A stretch of 64,000 nucleotides of DNA from Aminobacter aminovorans (lineage in GTDB: Bacteria; Pseudomonadota; Alphaproteobacteria; Rhizobiales; Rhizobiaceae), in contig NZ_UFSM01000001.1 of NCBI RefSeq assembly GCF_900445235.1, positions 4,541,501 to 4,605,500 on the forward strand, in the 5' to 3' direction. The notes beneath the pieces are model-generated. The model saw only the letters and a list, made by a program, of their open reading frames with translations. It did not search any database and was not told the origin of the DNA. Below are positions 43,708-53,455 of this stretch, piece by piece; position 1 is the first letter of the stretch; every line of letters begins with the position of its first letter. The position numbers were made by a program, and so were the translations under genes.

Positions 43708-46700
43708 CTACGCGCCTTCGACTAACGCCGCGGCGAACGCCTCCTCGAGCACGCCGACAAGATGGTCGGCATTGGCACGGCTGAAGATCATCGGCGGACG
43801 CATCTTGAGCACATTGTCGTGTGGGCCCTCGGTGCCGATCAAGACGCCACGGGCGCGGGCGCCGTCATTGACCTTGCGGGCGAAGGCGGTCGCCGGTGCC
43901 TTGGTCTTGCGGTCGGTGACCAGCTCGATGCCGAGGAACAGCCCCTGGCCCCTGACGTCGCCGATGACCTCGTAGCGCTGCTGCATCTCCCTGAAGCGCG
44001 CGACGAGATAGGCCCCGACATCGGCGGCATTGTCGCGCAGGCGATCGCGCTCGATGACGTCGAGCACGGCGAGGCCTGCGGCACAGGACACCGGGTTGCC
44101 GCCGAAGGTGTTGAAATATTCCATGCCGTTGTTGAAGCGGTCGGCGATCTCGTGCGTGGTGACCAATGCCGACATCGGGTGGCCGTTGCCGATCGGCTTG
44201 CCCATGGTGACGATGTCGGGGGTAACGCCTTGCGTCTCGAACGCCCACCAGTGGCTGCCGACGCGGCCGAAGCCGACCTGTACCTCGTCGGCGATGCAGA
44301 AGCCGCCGGCGGCACGCACCATGGCGTAGACTTCTTTCAGGTAGCCCTCGGGGAGAAAGACCTGGCCGGCGACGCTTGGGATGGATTCGGCAATGAAGAA
44401 GGCTGGCGCGCGACCCTTTGTGCGCATCGTCTCGATCTGCTCGGCGATGCTTTCGGCGAAACGCCTGGCATGTTCCTCGACCGGCCAACCATCCGGCGCG
44501 TGGTAGCTGTCGGGGATGGTTGCCTCGAAGACATGGGCGGGTCGGCCCTTGCCTCCCTTGCGTTTGTATTTGTAGGGGCTGAGGTCGATCAGCTCCTGGG
44601 TGGTGCCGTGATAGGCCCAGTCGAGCACCAGCGCATCGTCGCTGCCGGTCAAGGTGCGCGACATGCGCAGCGCAAGCGAATTGGCCTCGCTGCCGGAGCA
44701 GGCGAAGGAAGCGACCGACAGGCCCTCGGGCAAGGTCGCCGTCAATCGCTCGGCATAGGTGACGATGGCGTCGTGCAGGTAGCGCGTGTTGGTGTTCAGT
44801 CTTGCTGCCTGGGTGGCGATCGCCTCGACGACATCGGGATGGGCGTGGCCGAGGTGGCAGACATTGTTGAAGCAATCGAGATAGGCGCGGCCACGGTCGT
44901 CGACCAGCCAGGCACCCTCGCCGCGCACGAACTTGATCGGCTCGGAATAGGAGATCGACAGGTTGGGCAAGAGCGAGGCTTTCCGCGCGGCGACGATCTC
45001 GGGGCGGGTGCGGCCGGTCTGGTGGAAGGTCTCCGGCGGGATGCCGGCAAGGGTAGCTGCATCCGGGAACAACTCGGCCCAGACGTCGAGATAACGCGCC
45101 TCGCCGACGCCGAGGATGTCGCGGGCCGCGAGATCGGGGTCGGCCGAAATCTGGAAATGCAGATGCGGCGCCCAGCCGCCATTCTCAGTCGGCGTACCCA
45201 TTTCACCGACCAGCGCGCCGGCTTCGAGCGTCTCGCCCGGCTTCAGTCGGGCCATCGCCTCATGCGCCATGTGGCCCCACAGCGTGACGAAGGGCGGGCA
45301 GCCTTCAGGCGTGTGCTCGAGCGCGATCAGGCAGCCATAGCCGAGCGGATCGTCCTCGATCTCGACGCTTTTCACCGTGGCGGCAAGCGGCGTGTAGACC
45401 TTCGTGCCTGCCGGCAAAAACAGGTCGAGGCCGAGATGATGGACCCGGCGGGCGCCTTCGACGAAACGCGACCAGAAGATGTCGGATGTGTAGACCGTGC
45501 GTGCCTCGCCCCAGGGGCCGATGCCGAGCTCGACACCGTGCTCGGCGCACCAGGCATCCCACCAGGCGGTGGCCTTGTCGGGCTCCTGGCCGGCCGAAGT
45601 GATCGTCATCGGATGAGCCGGATCGCCATAGGGCACCAGCGCCTTGACCAGGGTTGCCGGGTGACGATCGAGCACCGGTGCAAAACTCTTTCTGTTGGCT
45701 TCGATCCAGGCGGTGACGGCGCGGGCACCTGATACCGCGTCGAAGCCGCAGGCGTGGCGCAGGATGGCGGTGGCGAACCGGCGGTTCATCGCGCCGAGGC
45801 GGCGCAGCAGCCGCCAGGCCGGCGCCTCCGAGATGGCGAGATAAGGATTGTCGCCGGTCTTTTCCTTGCGCTGCGCCGACAGCGTGACCGAGATGACGAG
45901 GCGCATGGCGATGAGGTCGAACAGGAGATCGAGCTCCTCTTCGCGCAACGGATATTCGGCATGGAAGCCGGCGGCCAGGGTCGCCGCGGCGCCGATCGGG
46001 TCCTCGACATCGAGGATCGAATAGGCGCAGGCGACCGCCACCTCGGCGATCACAGGCGAATAGAGCGCGTCGCCGAAATCGATGATGCCGGCAACCCGGT
46101 CGTGGGCGTCCTGATCGACGAGCACGTTCCAGTCATTGGCGTCATTGTGAATGACCTGGGCGCGCAGGCCGGCGAGACGGGGCGCCACGGCGACGTCGAA
46201 ATGATCGAGCAGGCGGCGCAAAAGCGCGCGGTCCGTGACATCTGGCACATGGTGCAGGCGTTGGCGCGCGGCGCCGGCCTGGCGGATGTCCCAGTCGAAG
46301 CTCCTGATCGCGCCGGGATGGATGAAGCCCTGCAGCGCGCCGTCGAGCCGGCCAAGCGCACGGCCGAGATTTTCGAGCAGCTTCGGGGTGCGCGCCGCTT
46401 CGGCGAGCGGCAAGCCGGGCAGCCAGGACACCAGCCGAAGCGCATGGCGCTCGCCTGAGGCACCGGTGGCTTCCGCAAGGGCGCCACCGTCAGCGGACAG
46501 CTTGAGCCGGGGGGCGGCGACGCCCGTGCGCGCGAGATGATCGAGCAAGGCGACCTGGAATTCGCTTTCGGCGGCAGGCTCGCTGGCATTGACGACCTTG
46601 AGGATCCAATGCGCGCCATCGTCGGCCGAGAGCTTGAAGTTCTGGTCGCGCTCGCTGTCGAGGGCTGCGACGCGACCACTGACGCCAAACCGGCTCGAAG

Positions 46701-46758
46701 CCAGGTCGGCGGCCTCGCCAAAGGAGAATGCGGGCGCGGGATGGGTCACGTCGGTCAT
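43708..46758 (-). CDS. trifunctional fusion: APH-type kinase, M23 peptidase domain, class III aminotransferase/phospho-lyase
   Basis: A 1016-residue cytosolic protein. Residues 1-345 are an aminoglycoside phosphotransferase-fold kinase (HNDANDWN 204-211, DFGD 227-230). Residues 415-545 are an M23/LytM-like domain with ligands H441, D445, H532 and H534. Residues 595-1010 are a class III PLP enzyme (DEVQVGFG with D824; MGKPIGNGH with K854). The two end domains match hydroxylysine kinase and 5-phosphohydroxylysine (or phosphoethanolamine) phospho-lyase, so it should phosphorylate an amino alcohol and then eliminate phosphate. The role of the M23 domain is unknown, since there is no signal peptide. 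It is divergent from an Lrp-type gene and heads the binding protein/Nudix/DmpA set. Confidence 0.92.
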   Translation of the reverse strand: MTDVTHPAPAFSFGEAADLASSRFGVSGRVAALDSERDQNFKLSADDGAHWILKVVNASEPAAESEFQVALLDHLARTGVAAPRLKLSADGGALAEATGASGERHALRLVSWLPGLPLAEAARTPKLLENLGRALGRLDGALQGFIHPGAIRSFDWDIRQAGAARQRLHHVPDVTDRALLRRLLDHFDVAVAPRLAGLRAQVIHNDANDWNVLVDQDAHDRVAGIIDFGDALYSPVIAEVAVACAYSILDVEDPIGAAATLAAGFHAEYPLREEELDLLFDLIAMRLVISVTLSAQRKEKTGDNPYLAISEAPAWRLLRRLGAMNRRFATAILRHACGFDAVSGARAVTAWIEANRKSFAPVLDRHPATLVKALVPYGDPAHPMTITSAGQEPDKATAWWDAWCAEHGVELGIGPWGEARTVYTSDIFWSRFVEGARRVHHLGLDLFLPAGTKVYTPLAATVKSVEIEDDPLGYGCLIALEHTPEGCPPFVTLWGHMAHEAMARLKPGETLEAGALVGEMGTPTENGGWAPHLHFQISADPDLAARDILGVGEARYLDVWAELFPDAATLAGIPPETFHQTGRTRPEIVAARKASLLPNLSISYSEPIKFVRGEGAWLVDDRGRAYLDCFNNVCHLGHAHPDVVEAIATQAARLNTNTRYLHDAIVTYAERLTATLPEGLSVASFACSGSEANSLALRMSRTLTGSDDALVLDWAYHGTTQELIDLSPYKYKRKGGKGRPAHVFEATIPDSYHAPDGWPVEEHARRFAESIAEQIETMRTKGRAPAFFIAESIPSVAGQVFLPEGYLKEVYAMVRAAGGFCIADEVQVGFGRVGSHWWAFETQGVTPDIVTMGKPIGNGHPMSALVTTHEIADRFNNGMEYFNTFGGNPVSCAAGLAVLDVIERDRLRDNAADVGAYLVARFREMQQRYEVIGDVRGQGLFLGIELVTDRKTKAPATAFARKVNDGARARGVLIGTEGPHDNVLKMRPPMIFSRANADHLVGVLEEAFAAALVEGA

Positions 46759-46832
46759 GTTCTATCCGGAATTGCTGTAACTGGAGCTTGGCACGGGCCG
46801 AAAAATCGGGCATCCGGCAAAGCGTCGGTTGC

Positions 46833-46864
46833 ACCGGCACTATGACTGCATGGACCGGCACTTT
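46833..46864. promoter_or_regulatory. direct repeats 21 bases apart, candidate Lrp site
   Basis: ACCGGCACTAT (46833-46843) and ACCGGCACTTT (46854-46864) lie 21 bases apart, two helical turns, just before the Lrp-type gene and about 75 bases from the divergent fusion gene. In-phase repeats suit an Lrp octamer. This is inference from position. Confidence 0.5.
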
Positions 46865-46888
46865 AACGGCACAGATCGGAACGGGGCG

Positions 46889-47326
46889 ATGAAGGAACTG
46901 GACACCAAGGACAGGGACATTCTGGGCATCCTGTCGAAGGAAGCGCGCATCCCGCTGAAGACGCTTGCCGGCCGCATCGGGCTCTCCCGAAGTGCCACCA
47001 GCGAGCGGGTCGCTGCGCTGGAAAAGAGCGGCGTCATTCGCGGCTATCGCGCCGATATCGGCCAAATGGATAGCAACCTGGTCTCGGCCTTCCTGATGGT
47101 GACGCTGGTGAGTACGCCGTCGATGGGAGTGCTCGACCAGTTGGCGCGCTACTCGGAGGTACGGCGGGTGTCCTCCGTCACCGGCCAGCTCGACCTCATG
47201 GTCGAGGTCGAGGTGCCGTCGATCGACCGCCTCAACACGCTGCGCGACATCATCGCCACCCATCCCAGCGTGCAGGACCTGACGACGCTGATCGTGCTGC
47301 GCCGCGATATCGAGCGGCTGGAGTGA
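46889..47326 (+). CDS. Lrp/AsnC family transcriptional regulator
   Basis: A 145-residue Lrp-type regulator. The HTH is LDTKDRDILGILSKEARIPL, KTLAGRIGLSRSATSERVAA; the RAM domain is VSAFLMVTLVSTPSMGVLDQ with VTGQLDLMVEVEVPS. Amino acids are the usual effectors. The ATG at 46889 gives the standard N-terminus; ATG 46850 or TTG 46829 would add a His-rich leader. It is divergent from the kinase/phospho-lyase fusion, which it most likely controls. Confidence 0.9.
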   Translation: MKELDTKDRDILGILSKEARIPLKTLAGRIGLSRSATSERVAALEKSGVIRGYRADIGQMDSNLVSAFLMVTLVSTPSMGVLDQLARYSEVRRVSSVTGQLDLMVEVEVPSIDRLNTLRDIIATHPSVQDLTTLIVLRRDIERLE

Positions 47327-47419
47327 GGGAGCCGGCGCGCTTCCGAATACGTGTCGCTGGCAGCGCGGAGACTTTCGCGCTATGCGCCTGCCCAGTCCTG
47401 CCCGAGGCGAAGAACTTAC

Positions 47420-47920
47420 GTGACCATCCGGACAATCGTGAAATTTCCCGACCCGCGCCTCAAGCTTGTCGCCGAGCCGGTGGCGGCCTTTGACGACGAA
47501 CTGCGCACGCTGGCAGCCGACCTGCTCGACACGATGCGCGCGGCACCCGGCATCGGCATCACGGCCCCGCATGTCGGCATCGCCAGGCGGGTGGTGGTCC
47601 TCCAGCTCGAAGGCCCTGAAAGCGCCCGGACCTACGTCAACCCCGGCATACTATGGACCTCGGAGGAGACGCTCCTGCACACCGAAGGCAGCGTCTCGAT
47701 GCCCGGCGTGACCGACGAGATCAGGCGCCACGCACGGGTGCGCATCGGCTATCAGGATCTCCAAGGCATCGAACGCACCGAAGAGGCGGAGGGCCTGCTC
47801 GCCGTCTGCCACCAGCACGAGATCGACCAGTTGGACGGCATGTTCTGGATTCAGCGGCTGTCGAAACTGAAACGAGACCGGCTGGTCAAGCGCTACGAGA
47901 AGCTGCAGCGGGCGATCTAG
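47420..47920 (+). CDS. peptide deformylase-like protein with altered metal site
   Basis: A 166-residue deformylase fold: VKFPDPRLKLVAEPV at the N-terminus, then GIGITAPH (44-51), EGSVSMPG (89-96) and HQHEIDQLDG (131-140). Active deformylases have GxGLAAxQ, EGCLS and HExDH. Here the metal-ligand Cys is Ser91, the second His is Gln137, and motif 1 also departs (GITAPH). H133 and E134 remain. The enzyme may be inactive or have a new activity. The GTG at 47420 follows GAGGCGAAGAAC. It lies 93 bases after the Lrp gene. Confidence 0.88.
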   Translation: MTIRTIVKFPDPRLKLVAEPVAAFDDELRTLAADLLDTMRAAPGIGITAPHVGIARRVVVLQLEGPESARTYVNPGILWTSEETLLHTEGSVSMPGVTDEIRRHARVRIGYQDLQGIERTEEAEGLLAVCHQHEIDQLDGMFWIQRLSKLKRDRLVKRYEKLQRAI

Positions 47921-47942
47921 ATCCCCCGCTGTTCCAGCCCGG

Positions 47943-49391
47943 CTACGCGGTCACCGGCCATTTCGGCAGCTTGATCCTGGTGTAGGGCAGGCTGGCGAGA
48001 TTGGAGGTGACGGTGCCTTCAGAGGCAGCGTAGATCACGGCGCTGGCAACCTTCTCGTAGGACGCGCGGAAATGCTGCGTCGACTTGACCACCACCATCC
48101 GCTTGTCGGCGAGATCGCAGCCGATATTTGTGAACAGGTCGGTGTCGATCGCCTGCGACCGCTCGGAGGCCAAGAGCACCTCGACGCCGCCGCAGTCGAT
48201 CAGGGCGCAATCGCCCATCGGCGACGGCACGCCGCCAAGGCCGGTCATGACGAGGCCGCGTTTGAGAGCTTTGACGCGGCAGGTGACATCGACGGGATCG
48301 CCGGAGCGCGGGCCGACCTTGCCGCCGACGCGCAGCTGTAGCACCGCCCCCTCACCCGCCTCGAACACCAGGCGAACGGCGATCGGATCCCACAACGGGC
48401 CGATCACGGCATCCGAGACGCCGCGCGCGATCATGCGGGCGAGGAAGAAGGTCGAGTCGCTGGCGGCACCGCCGCCGGCATTGTCGGCGGTGTCGGCAAT
48501 GACGACCGTGCCGGCTGGTGCAACAAGGGCCTGATCGAGCGCCTCGTCGATCGAGGGCATCGGCGGCACGATCTCGGAGCGCATGACGTAAAGATCGTTT
48601 GCCAGCCGCTGGGCCAGCGACTGCGCCAGGTCCTGGTTGTCGTCTGTGTAGACAACGACGCGCGTTCCCATCTCGGGCACGTCGGCCCAGGGGAAACCTT
48701 GCGCGATCGACACCGACAGCACCTTATCCTTCTGCTCCATGGCGCGGATGCCGTTGATGATCGACAGCCCGGGTTCGGTGGTGGTCCGGATGAAGGTGAC
48801 CATGCCGGTGTCGACGAGCGCTGCCTTGGGCTTGATCTGGCCGGTGGCGATGCGATGGCAGAGGTCGACAAGCTGGACGCCGCATTCATAGACGTCGGTG
48901 TGGGGGTATTCCTTGTAGGTCAGCAGGATGTCGACATTGTCGATCATCTCTGAAGTCATGTGGCAGTGCGGGTCGAGCTCGCAGCCGACGACCGTGTCTG
49001 GGCCGACGATCGCGCGGATGCGGGCGAGGATGTCGCCTTCGCAATCGTCATAGCCATCGGCGACCATGGCGCCGTGCAGCGACATCAAGACCATGTCGAC
49101 CGGCAGGACGGCACGGAGGTCGTCGAGCAGCTGGTCGCGCAGCGTCTCATAAGCGTGCCGGGTCGTCGTGCCGCCTGGCTCGGCCGAGGCGCTCAGCCCT
49201 TCGAACAAAGTCCAGCCCTCGCGGCGGCCACGTTCGCGTGCTGCCCAGAGCTGGCCGCCATAAAGCGTCATGTGGTCCGGATGCTTCCCGGCAGGATAGT
49301 AGTCGCCGCCATTCACGAAGGCGCCGAGGCCGGTGGGGATGGGCGAGAAGGTGTTGGTCTCGGTCGCAAGGACGGCACTGAACACACGCAT
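47943..49391 (-). CDS. M81 family metallopeptidase (MlrC-like)
   Basis: A 482-residue M81 protein: MRVFSAVLATETNTFSPIPT, LPVDMVLMSLHGAMVADGYD, VGCELDPHCHMTSEMIDN with candidate zinc ligands H142 and H144, and VIADTADNAGGGAASDSTFF. The family includes MlrC, which breaks down the linear tetrapeptide of microcystin, a D-amino-acid-rich peptide. It is the last gene of the D-peptide operon, 22 bases after the COG0523 gene. The native substrate is inferred from context only. Confidence 0.92.
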   Translation of the reverse strand: MRVFSAVLATETNTFSPIPTGLGAFVNGGDYYPAGKHPDHMTLYGGQLWAARERGRREGWTLFEGLSASAEPGGTTTRHAYETLRDQLLDDLRAVLPVDMVLMSLHGAMVADGYDDCEGDILARIRAIVGPDTVVGCELDPHCHMTSEMIDNVDILLTYKEYPHTDVYECGVQLVDLCHRIATGQIKPKAALVDTGMVTFIRTTTEPGLSIINGIRAMEQKDKVLSVSIAQGFPWADVPEMGTRVVVYTDDNQDLAQSLAQRLANDLYVMRSEIVPPMPSIDEALDQALVAPAGTVVIADTADNAGGGAASDSTFFLARMIARGVSDAVIGPLWDPIAVRLVFEAGEGAVLQLRVGGKVGPRSGDPVDVTCRVKALKRGLVMTGLGGVPSPMGDCALIDCGGVEVLLASERSQAIDTDLFTNIGCDLADKRMVVVKSTQHFRASYEKVASAVIYAASEGTVTSNLASLPYTRIKLPKWPVTA

Positions 49392-49413
49392 GATGGATAA
49401 CTCCGCTTGCGAA

Positions 49414-50322
49414 TTAAGAGGCAATAATTTCGGCGAGGCCGGCATGCGCCGTCTCGGTGTCGAGTACTCTGGCCTCGGCGATCAGGACGAGGCGGCAATC
49501 GGGCTCGAATTTCGGGAACGGGCGCAAGGTGGCGCGGCGACCGACGAGTTGCAGCAGGAAGCTCTGCCCCGGCCGCTCGACGAAACTGACGATGCCCTTG
49601 GCGCGGATGAGCCTGGGCGCAAGCCGGTCGATGGCAGCCTGGAAGCGGTCGAGCGCGACCGGTCCTGATGACTGCCATTCGATCGAGGTGAAGCGCGATG
49701 CACCGACCTTGGCCTGGCCCGGCGCTGGCTGCGTCCGGTCTGTGACGAGCAGCGCCTCGATCGGCAAGGCATCGCCATCGGTTTCGAAGACCAGCGTCTT
49801 GTTGAGCCAGACGAGTTCCGCCCGGAGTGCTTCATCGGAGCTTTCCCTCAACCCGGTCTTGGACAGGGCGATGAAATCGGCCGCCTCGACCTGGGCGCGC
49901 CAGAGCTCGTCGCGCAGGCGGGTCGGATTGGCGGCGACCTCATCGGCGTCGACCACGGCAACGACAGCATCGAGGCGGATGTCGTGCCACAGGATCGGGT
50001 CCATCAGCGTTTCGGTGATGCCCCTGGGGTCGGCGACCCCACTGGCCTCGATGACGATGTGGTCCGGCTTGACGGGCTGGGACAGCACCATCTTGAGCGT
50101 GCGCAGAAGGTCGCCCTGCAGCGAGCAGCAGATACAGCCGTTCTTGAGCCCGACGACGGTGTCGGCGGCATCCGCGATCAATTCGGCGTCGATGTTGATG
50201 GCGCCGAAGTCGTTGACGATGGCGCTGATCCGACGGCCTGCGGCACGCTGCAGCAACTGGTTGATGAATGTCGTCTTGCCGGCACCGAGAAAGCCGGTGA
50301 CGACGAGGACAGGAACGCTCAC
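49414..50322 (-). CDS. COG0523 (CobW/YeiR-type) metal GTPase
   Basis: A 302-residue G3E GTPase: P-loop GFLGAGKTT, metal motif GCICCSL (C63, C65, C66), switch VIEASGVADP and a short CobW C-domain (ASRFTSIEWQSSGPVALDRF...). These proteins deliver Zn, Co or other metals to client enzymes. The GTG start overlaps the stop of the D-amino-acid deacylase gene (GTGA), and the M81 peptidase follows it, so its clients may be one or both of these metallohydrolases. Confidence 0.9.
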   Translation of the reverse strand: MSVPVLVVTGFLGAGKTTFINQLLQRAAGRRISAIVNDFGAINIDAELIADAADTVVGLKNGCICCSLQGDLLRTLKMVLSQPVKPDHIVIEASGVADPRGITETLMDPILWHDIRLDAVVAVVDADEVAANPTRLRDELWRAQVEAADFIALSKTGLRESSDEALRAELVWLNKTLVFETDGDALPIEALLVTDRTQPAPGQAKVGASRFTSIEWQSSGPVALDRFQAAIDRLAPRLIRAKGIVSFVERPGQSFLLQLVGRRATLRPFPKFEPDCRLVLIAEARVLDTETAHAGLAEIIAS

Positions 50323-51812
50323 CGGTCACCCCGCCTGATCGGGCGCCCAGGTGCTGCCGCCTGATTGAGGATGCCGTCCGAGATCACCGCCTGGCCATTG
50401 ACCAGCACGTGGCGAATGCCCTGGGCGGGCAGGTTCATCTCGGCGAAGGTGGCGCGGTCGGCGACGGCGGCGAGATCGAAGACGACGATGTCGGCATCGC
50501 AGCCCGGCTGCAGCCGCCCCTTGCGCTTGAACAGCGGCGCGCAGCTCTCGACGATCCGCGCCGGGATGAGCGTGCATTTGGCAATCGCTTGGGCAAGCGG
50601 GATGGCGTCGCGCTCGCGCACCCACTGGCGGAGAAAGCGGGTGAAGGTGCCCGAGGATCTGGGGTGCGCCGTCTTGTCGGCTCCGAGCGGCCACTCATTG
50701 CCCTCGTAGGGCGAGCCGTCGGGCTGGCTCCATGGCATGGCGTCGGAGGCGATGGCGCCGCCGGGATAGGTGACGGAGACGTCGAGCAGCGCGCGGTGGC
50801 GCGGATTGTCCTCGGTGTCGAGGAAGTGCCAGAGCACCAGCGCCGAGGGATCGGACTGCCTGACCTGCTTGAGGTCGTCGATGCCGTCGAGGCGGCGATG
50901 GGTGGCGACAAGCTCGATGGCGTCGTAGCCGGTGCCGGTGCGGGCGGAAAAGGCCGGATCGACGAAGAAGCCGGCGCTGACGACTGTCGAGCCGGTGCCA
51001 TAGGGATAGGCTTCGGTGGTGATCCTGAGCCCTTGCGCCTGCGCCCGGGCAATGATCGCCGCGGCTCGCTCGACGTCCTGAAGACTGGTCGAGTTGAGGT
51101 GGCAGATGTGCATATGCGCGCCGGTGGCGCCGGCCAGTCCGATCAAGGTGACATAGGCCTCGATCGAGCTCTTGGGGTCGATGTTCGACATCTGCGCGAT
51201 GTGGGTATAGGTCGGCGTGTCGGTTTCGGCGGCGAGATCGCAGATCAGGCTCATTTCCTTGGCGCCGGCGCCGGGCGCGTAGCCGGCGGGAATGCCGATG
51301 CCGAGGCCGCCCTCGTCGATGCCCTGACGGGTAAGTGCCACGATCTCGTCTGCCTGCGCTTCGGTCGCAGCGTCCGTCGACCAGCGCGGATCGTCGAAGC
51401 CGCGTCCCATCACTGTGATCGGCGCTTCGCCGGGCTTGAGTTCCAGTCCGATCATCACCGCCTTGCGGGCGAAGACCCAGGCTGACGCCGTGCCGTAATT
51501 GAGCAGGCGCGCGGTCCTTGACTGCGCCTCGTACCAGCCGGCGACCGGCAAGGCACCGACTTCGAGTTCGAGCGCCGTGGTGACGCCATCGAAGGCCTGC
51601 ATGCGGTCGGCGGGCACGGACTGGCCGTGCGCATGGAGATCGATGAAGCCGGGGGCAACGATCAGGCCGCTTGCGTCGATCACCTCAAGCGCCGAGCCGA
51701 GATCGGCACCGATGGCAGCGATGCGGCCGGCCGAAATGGCAATGTCCGAAATTTCGTCGCGGCCGGTCTCGGGGTCGATGACGCGCCCGCCCTTGATCAC
51801 GATGTCATGCAT
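50319..51812 (-). CDS. N-acyl-D-amino-acid deacylase-type amidohydrolase
   Basis: A 497-residue amidohydrolase of the D-aminoacylase/D-glutamate deacylase group (COG3653). VAPGFIDLHAHGQS holds the H60/H62 metal pair; AHMHICHLNSTSL and SDAMPWSQPDGSPYEGN carry further ligands. SGTFTRFLRQWVRERDAIPL is a family marker. It releases the acyl group from N-acyl-D-amino acids. The ATG at 51812 overlaps the upstream ATPase gene by 8 bases. Confidence 0.92.
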   Translation of the reverse strand: MHDIVIKGGRVIDPETGRDEISDIAISAGRIAAIGADLGSALEVIDASGLIVAPGFIDLHAHGQSVPADRMQAFDGVTTALELEVGALPVAGWYEAQSRTARLLNYGTASAWVFARKAVMIGLELKPGEAPITVMGRGFDDPRWSTDAATEAQADEIVALTRQGIDEGGLGIGIPAGYAPGAGAKEMSLICDLAAETDTPTYTHIAQMSNIDPKSSIEAYVTLIGLAGATGAHMHICHLNSTSLQDVERAAAIIARAQAQGLRITTEAYPYGTGSTVVSAGFFVDPAFSARTGTGYDAIELVATHRRLDGIDDLKQVRQSDPSALVLWHFLDTEDNPRHRALLDVSVTYPGGAIASDAMPWSQPDGSPYEGNEWPLGADKTAHPRSSGTFTRFLRQWVRERDAIPLAQAIAKCTLIPARIVESCAPLFKRKGRLQPGCDADIVVFDLAAVADRATFAEMNLPAQGIRHVLVNGQAVISDGILNQAAAPGRPIRRGDR

Positions 51813-52626
51813 GGACAGCCCTTTCGGCGGCGCGGCGCTTCTTGCCCGGAACGGCATCGATCAGCCGGCGGGTGTAATCGGACCTCGGCGTGCGGAAGAT
51901 TTCTGACGTCGGGCCGACCTCTTCGAGCACGCCGTGGTTCAATACGCCGACACGCTGGCACAGATGATCGACGACCGACAGGTCATGCGAGATGAACAGC
52001 ATCGCCAGCCCCTGTTCGGTGCAGATCTTGCGCAACAGCTGCAGCACCTGCGCCTGGCTGGAGACATCGAGTGCCGACACCGGCTCGTCGGCGATCAGGA
52101 GCTTCGGGCCCGATGCCAGGGCACGGGCGATGGCAATGCGCTGGCGCTGGCCGCCGGAGAACTGGTGCGGAAAGCGCTCGATCCAATCAGGGTTGAGGCC
52201 GACCTGCTGCATCAGATCGGCAGCGCGCTTGGTCAGTGCCGCGCCCTTGAGGTCGGTGTAGGATTTGAGCGGCTCGGCCAGGATGTCGCGCACGCGCCAG
52301 CGCGGATCGAGTGAGGCATAGGGGCTCTGGAATACCATCTGCACGTCGCGCCGCTTGTCGCGCAGAGCCTTGCCGCGCAAAGCGAGCCAGTCGACGCCAT
52401 CGAAGCTCACCGAGCCGGCGCTCGGCTCGGTCAGCCGCGCGATGATGCGGCCGATCGTCGACTTGCCCGAACCGCTTTCGCCGACGAGCCCGAAGGCCTC
52501 GCCGCGCCGGATGGAAAAGCTGACGTCGTTGACGGCGGTGAGCTGCCGCGGCTTCTCGAAAAGGCGCCCGGACAGGGTGAAATGGCGGACAAGACCGCTG
52601 ACTTCGAGCAGGACGTCATCAACCAT
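51805..52626 (-). CDS. dipeptide/oligopeptide ABC transporter ATP-binding protein (DppF-like)
   Basis: A 273-residue ABC ATPase: Walker [10 protein letters not shown], signature QFSGGQRQRIAIARAL, Walker B LLIADEPVSALD, H-loop ISHDL. It is DppF-like and works with the second ATPase immediately upstream. The ATG at 52626 overlaps the preceding stop by 8 bases. Confidence 0.94.
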   Translation of the reverse strand: MVDDVLLEVSGLVRHFTLSGRLFEKPRQLTAVNDVSFSIRRGEAFGLVGESGSGKSTIGRIIARLTEPSAGSVSFDGVDWLALRGKALRDKRRDVQMVFQSPYASLDPRWRVRDILAEPLKSYTDLKGAALTKRAADLMQQVGLNPDWIERFPHQFSGGQRQRIAIARALASGPKLLIADEPVSALDVSSQAQVLQLLRKICTEQGLAMLFISHDLSVVDHLCQRVGVLNHGVLEEVGPTSEIFRTPRSDYTRRLIDAVPGKKRRAAERAVHA

Positions 52627-53455
52627 GAGCGGCCTCCGCCAGCATGTGACCGGCGCCGAAACTCGGCCGCGCATTGAGCAATTGCATGGTGTAGGCATGC
52701 TTTGGACGGCTCAGCACGTCGTCGACATGACCCGCCTCGACAACGACACCGTCCTTCATAACCACGACGTCCTCGCAGACATCGCCGACGACGTCGAGGT
52801 CATGGCTGACCAGGATCATCGCCATGCCCTGCTCGCGGCTCAGCTCCTGCATCAGCCCGAGGATCTGCGCCTGTACGGTCACGTCGAGCGCGGTTGTCGG
52901 CTCGTCGGCGATCAGCAGAGCAGGCTTCAGTGCGATCGCCGCGGCGATGACCACGCGCTGGCGCATGCCGCCCGACAATTGATGCGGATAGGCGTCGATT
53001 CGGCGGGCAGCGTCCTGGATGCCGACGCGTTCGAGCAGCTCAAGGCTGGCAGCGCGGATCGCCTTGCGCGACATGTCGGGGCGGTGAAAACGGAACACCT
53101 CGCCGATCTGGTCGCCGACCGGCATGACCGGGTTCAACGTCGCCATCGCATCCTGGAACACCATGGCGATGCGGTTGCCGCGCAACCGGCGCCAGTCGCG
53201 CCTGCACAAAGCGAACAGGTCGCGACCTTCGAAGGTGACCGCACCGCCGAGAATGGCATGCGACGCATCGGTCAGCCCCATGAGCGCATAGCCGATCGAG
53301 GATTTCCCCGACCCGCTTTCGCCGACGACGCCGAGCACCGAGCCGGGCGCGACCTCGAAACTGACGCCGCCCACGGCGCGGACCGGACCGCGGCGGCTGG
53401 GGTAGTCGACTGTCAGCTCGTGGACGGAAAGCAAGGGCGAGGCCGTCATGGTCAC
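52619..53455 (-). CDS. dipeptide/oligopeptide ABC transporter ATP-binding protein (DppD-like)
   Basis: A 278-residue ABC ATPase: Walker [10 protein letters not shown], signature [16 protein letters not shown], Walker [14 protein letters not shown]-loop VSHDL. The N-terminus and position fit DppD. The GTG at 53455 overlaps the permease stop by 4 bases; the ATG at 53449 is an alternative. Confidence 0.94.
   Translation of the reverse strand: MTMTASPLLSVHELTVDYPSRRGPVRAVGGVSFEVAPGSVLGVVGESGSGKSSIGYALMGLTDASHAILGGAVTFEGRDLFALCRRDWRRLRGNRIAMVFQDAMATLNPVMPVGDQIGEVFRFHRPDMSRKAIRAASLELLERVGIQDAARRIDAYPHQLSGGMRQRVVIAAAIALKPALLIADEPTTALDVTVQAQILGLMQELSREQGMAMILVSHDLDVVGDVCEDVVVMKDGVVVEAGHVDDVLSRPKHAYTMQLLNARPSFGAGHMLAEAAHG

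Noticed and set aside
43762..45732. 656-codon open frame antisense to the fusion gene
   Set aside because: A codon-bias shadow of the opposite strand; composition is Gly/Asp/Ala/Val-rich and shows no family motif.
43708..46758. Aminoglycoside resistance gene suggested by the APH domain
   Set aside because: The kinase is fused to an amino alcohol phospho-lyase-type enzyme and belongs with hydroxylysine kinase-like proteins; no resistance context.
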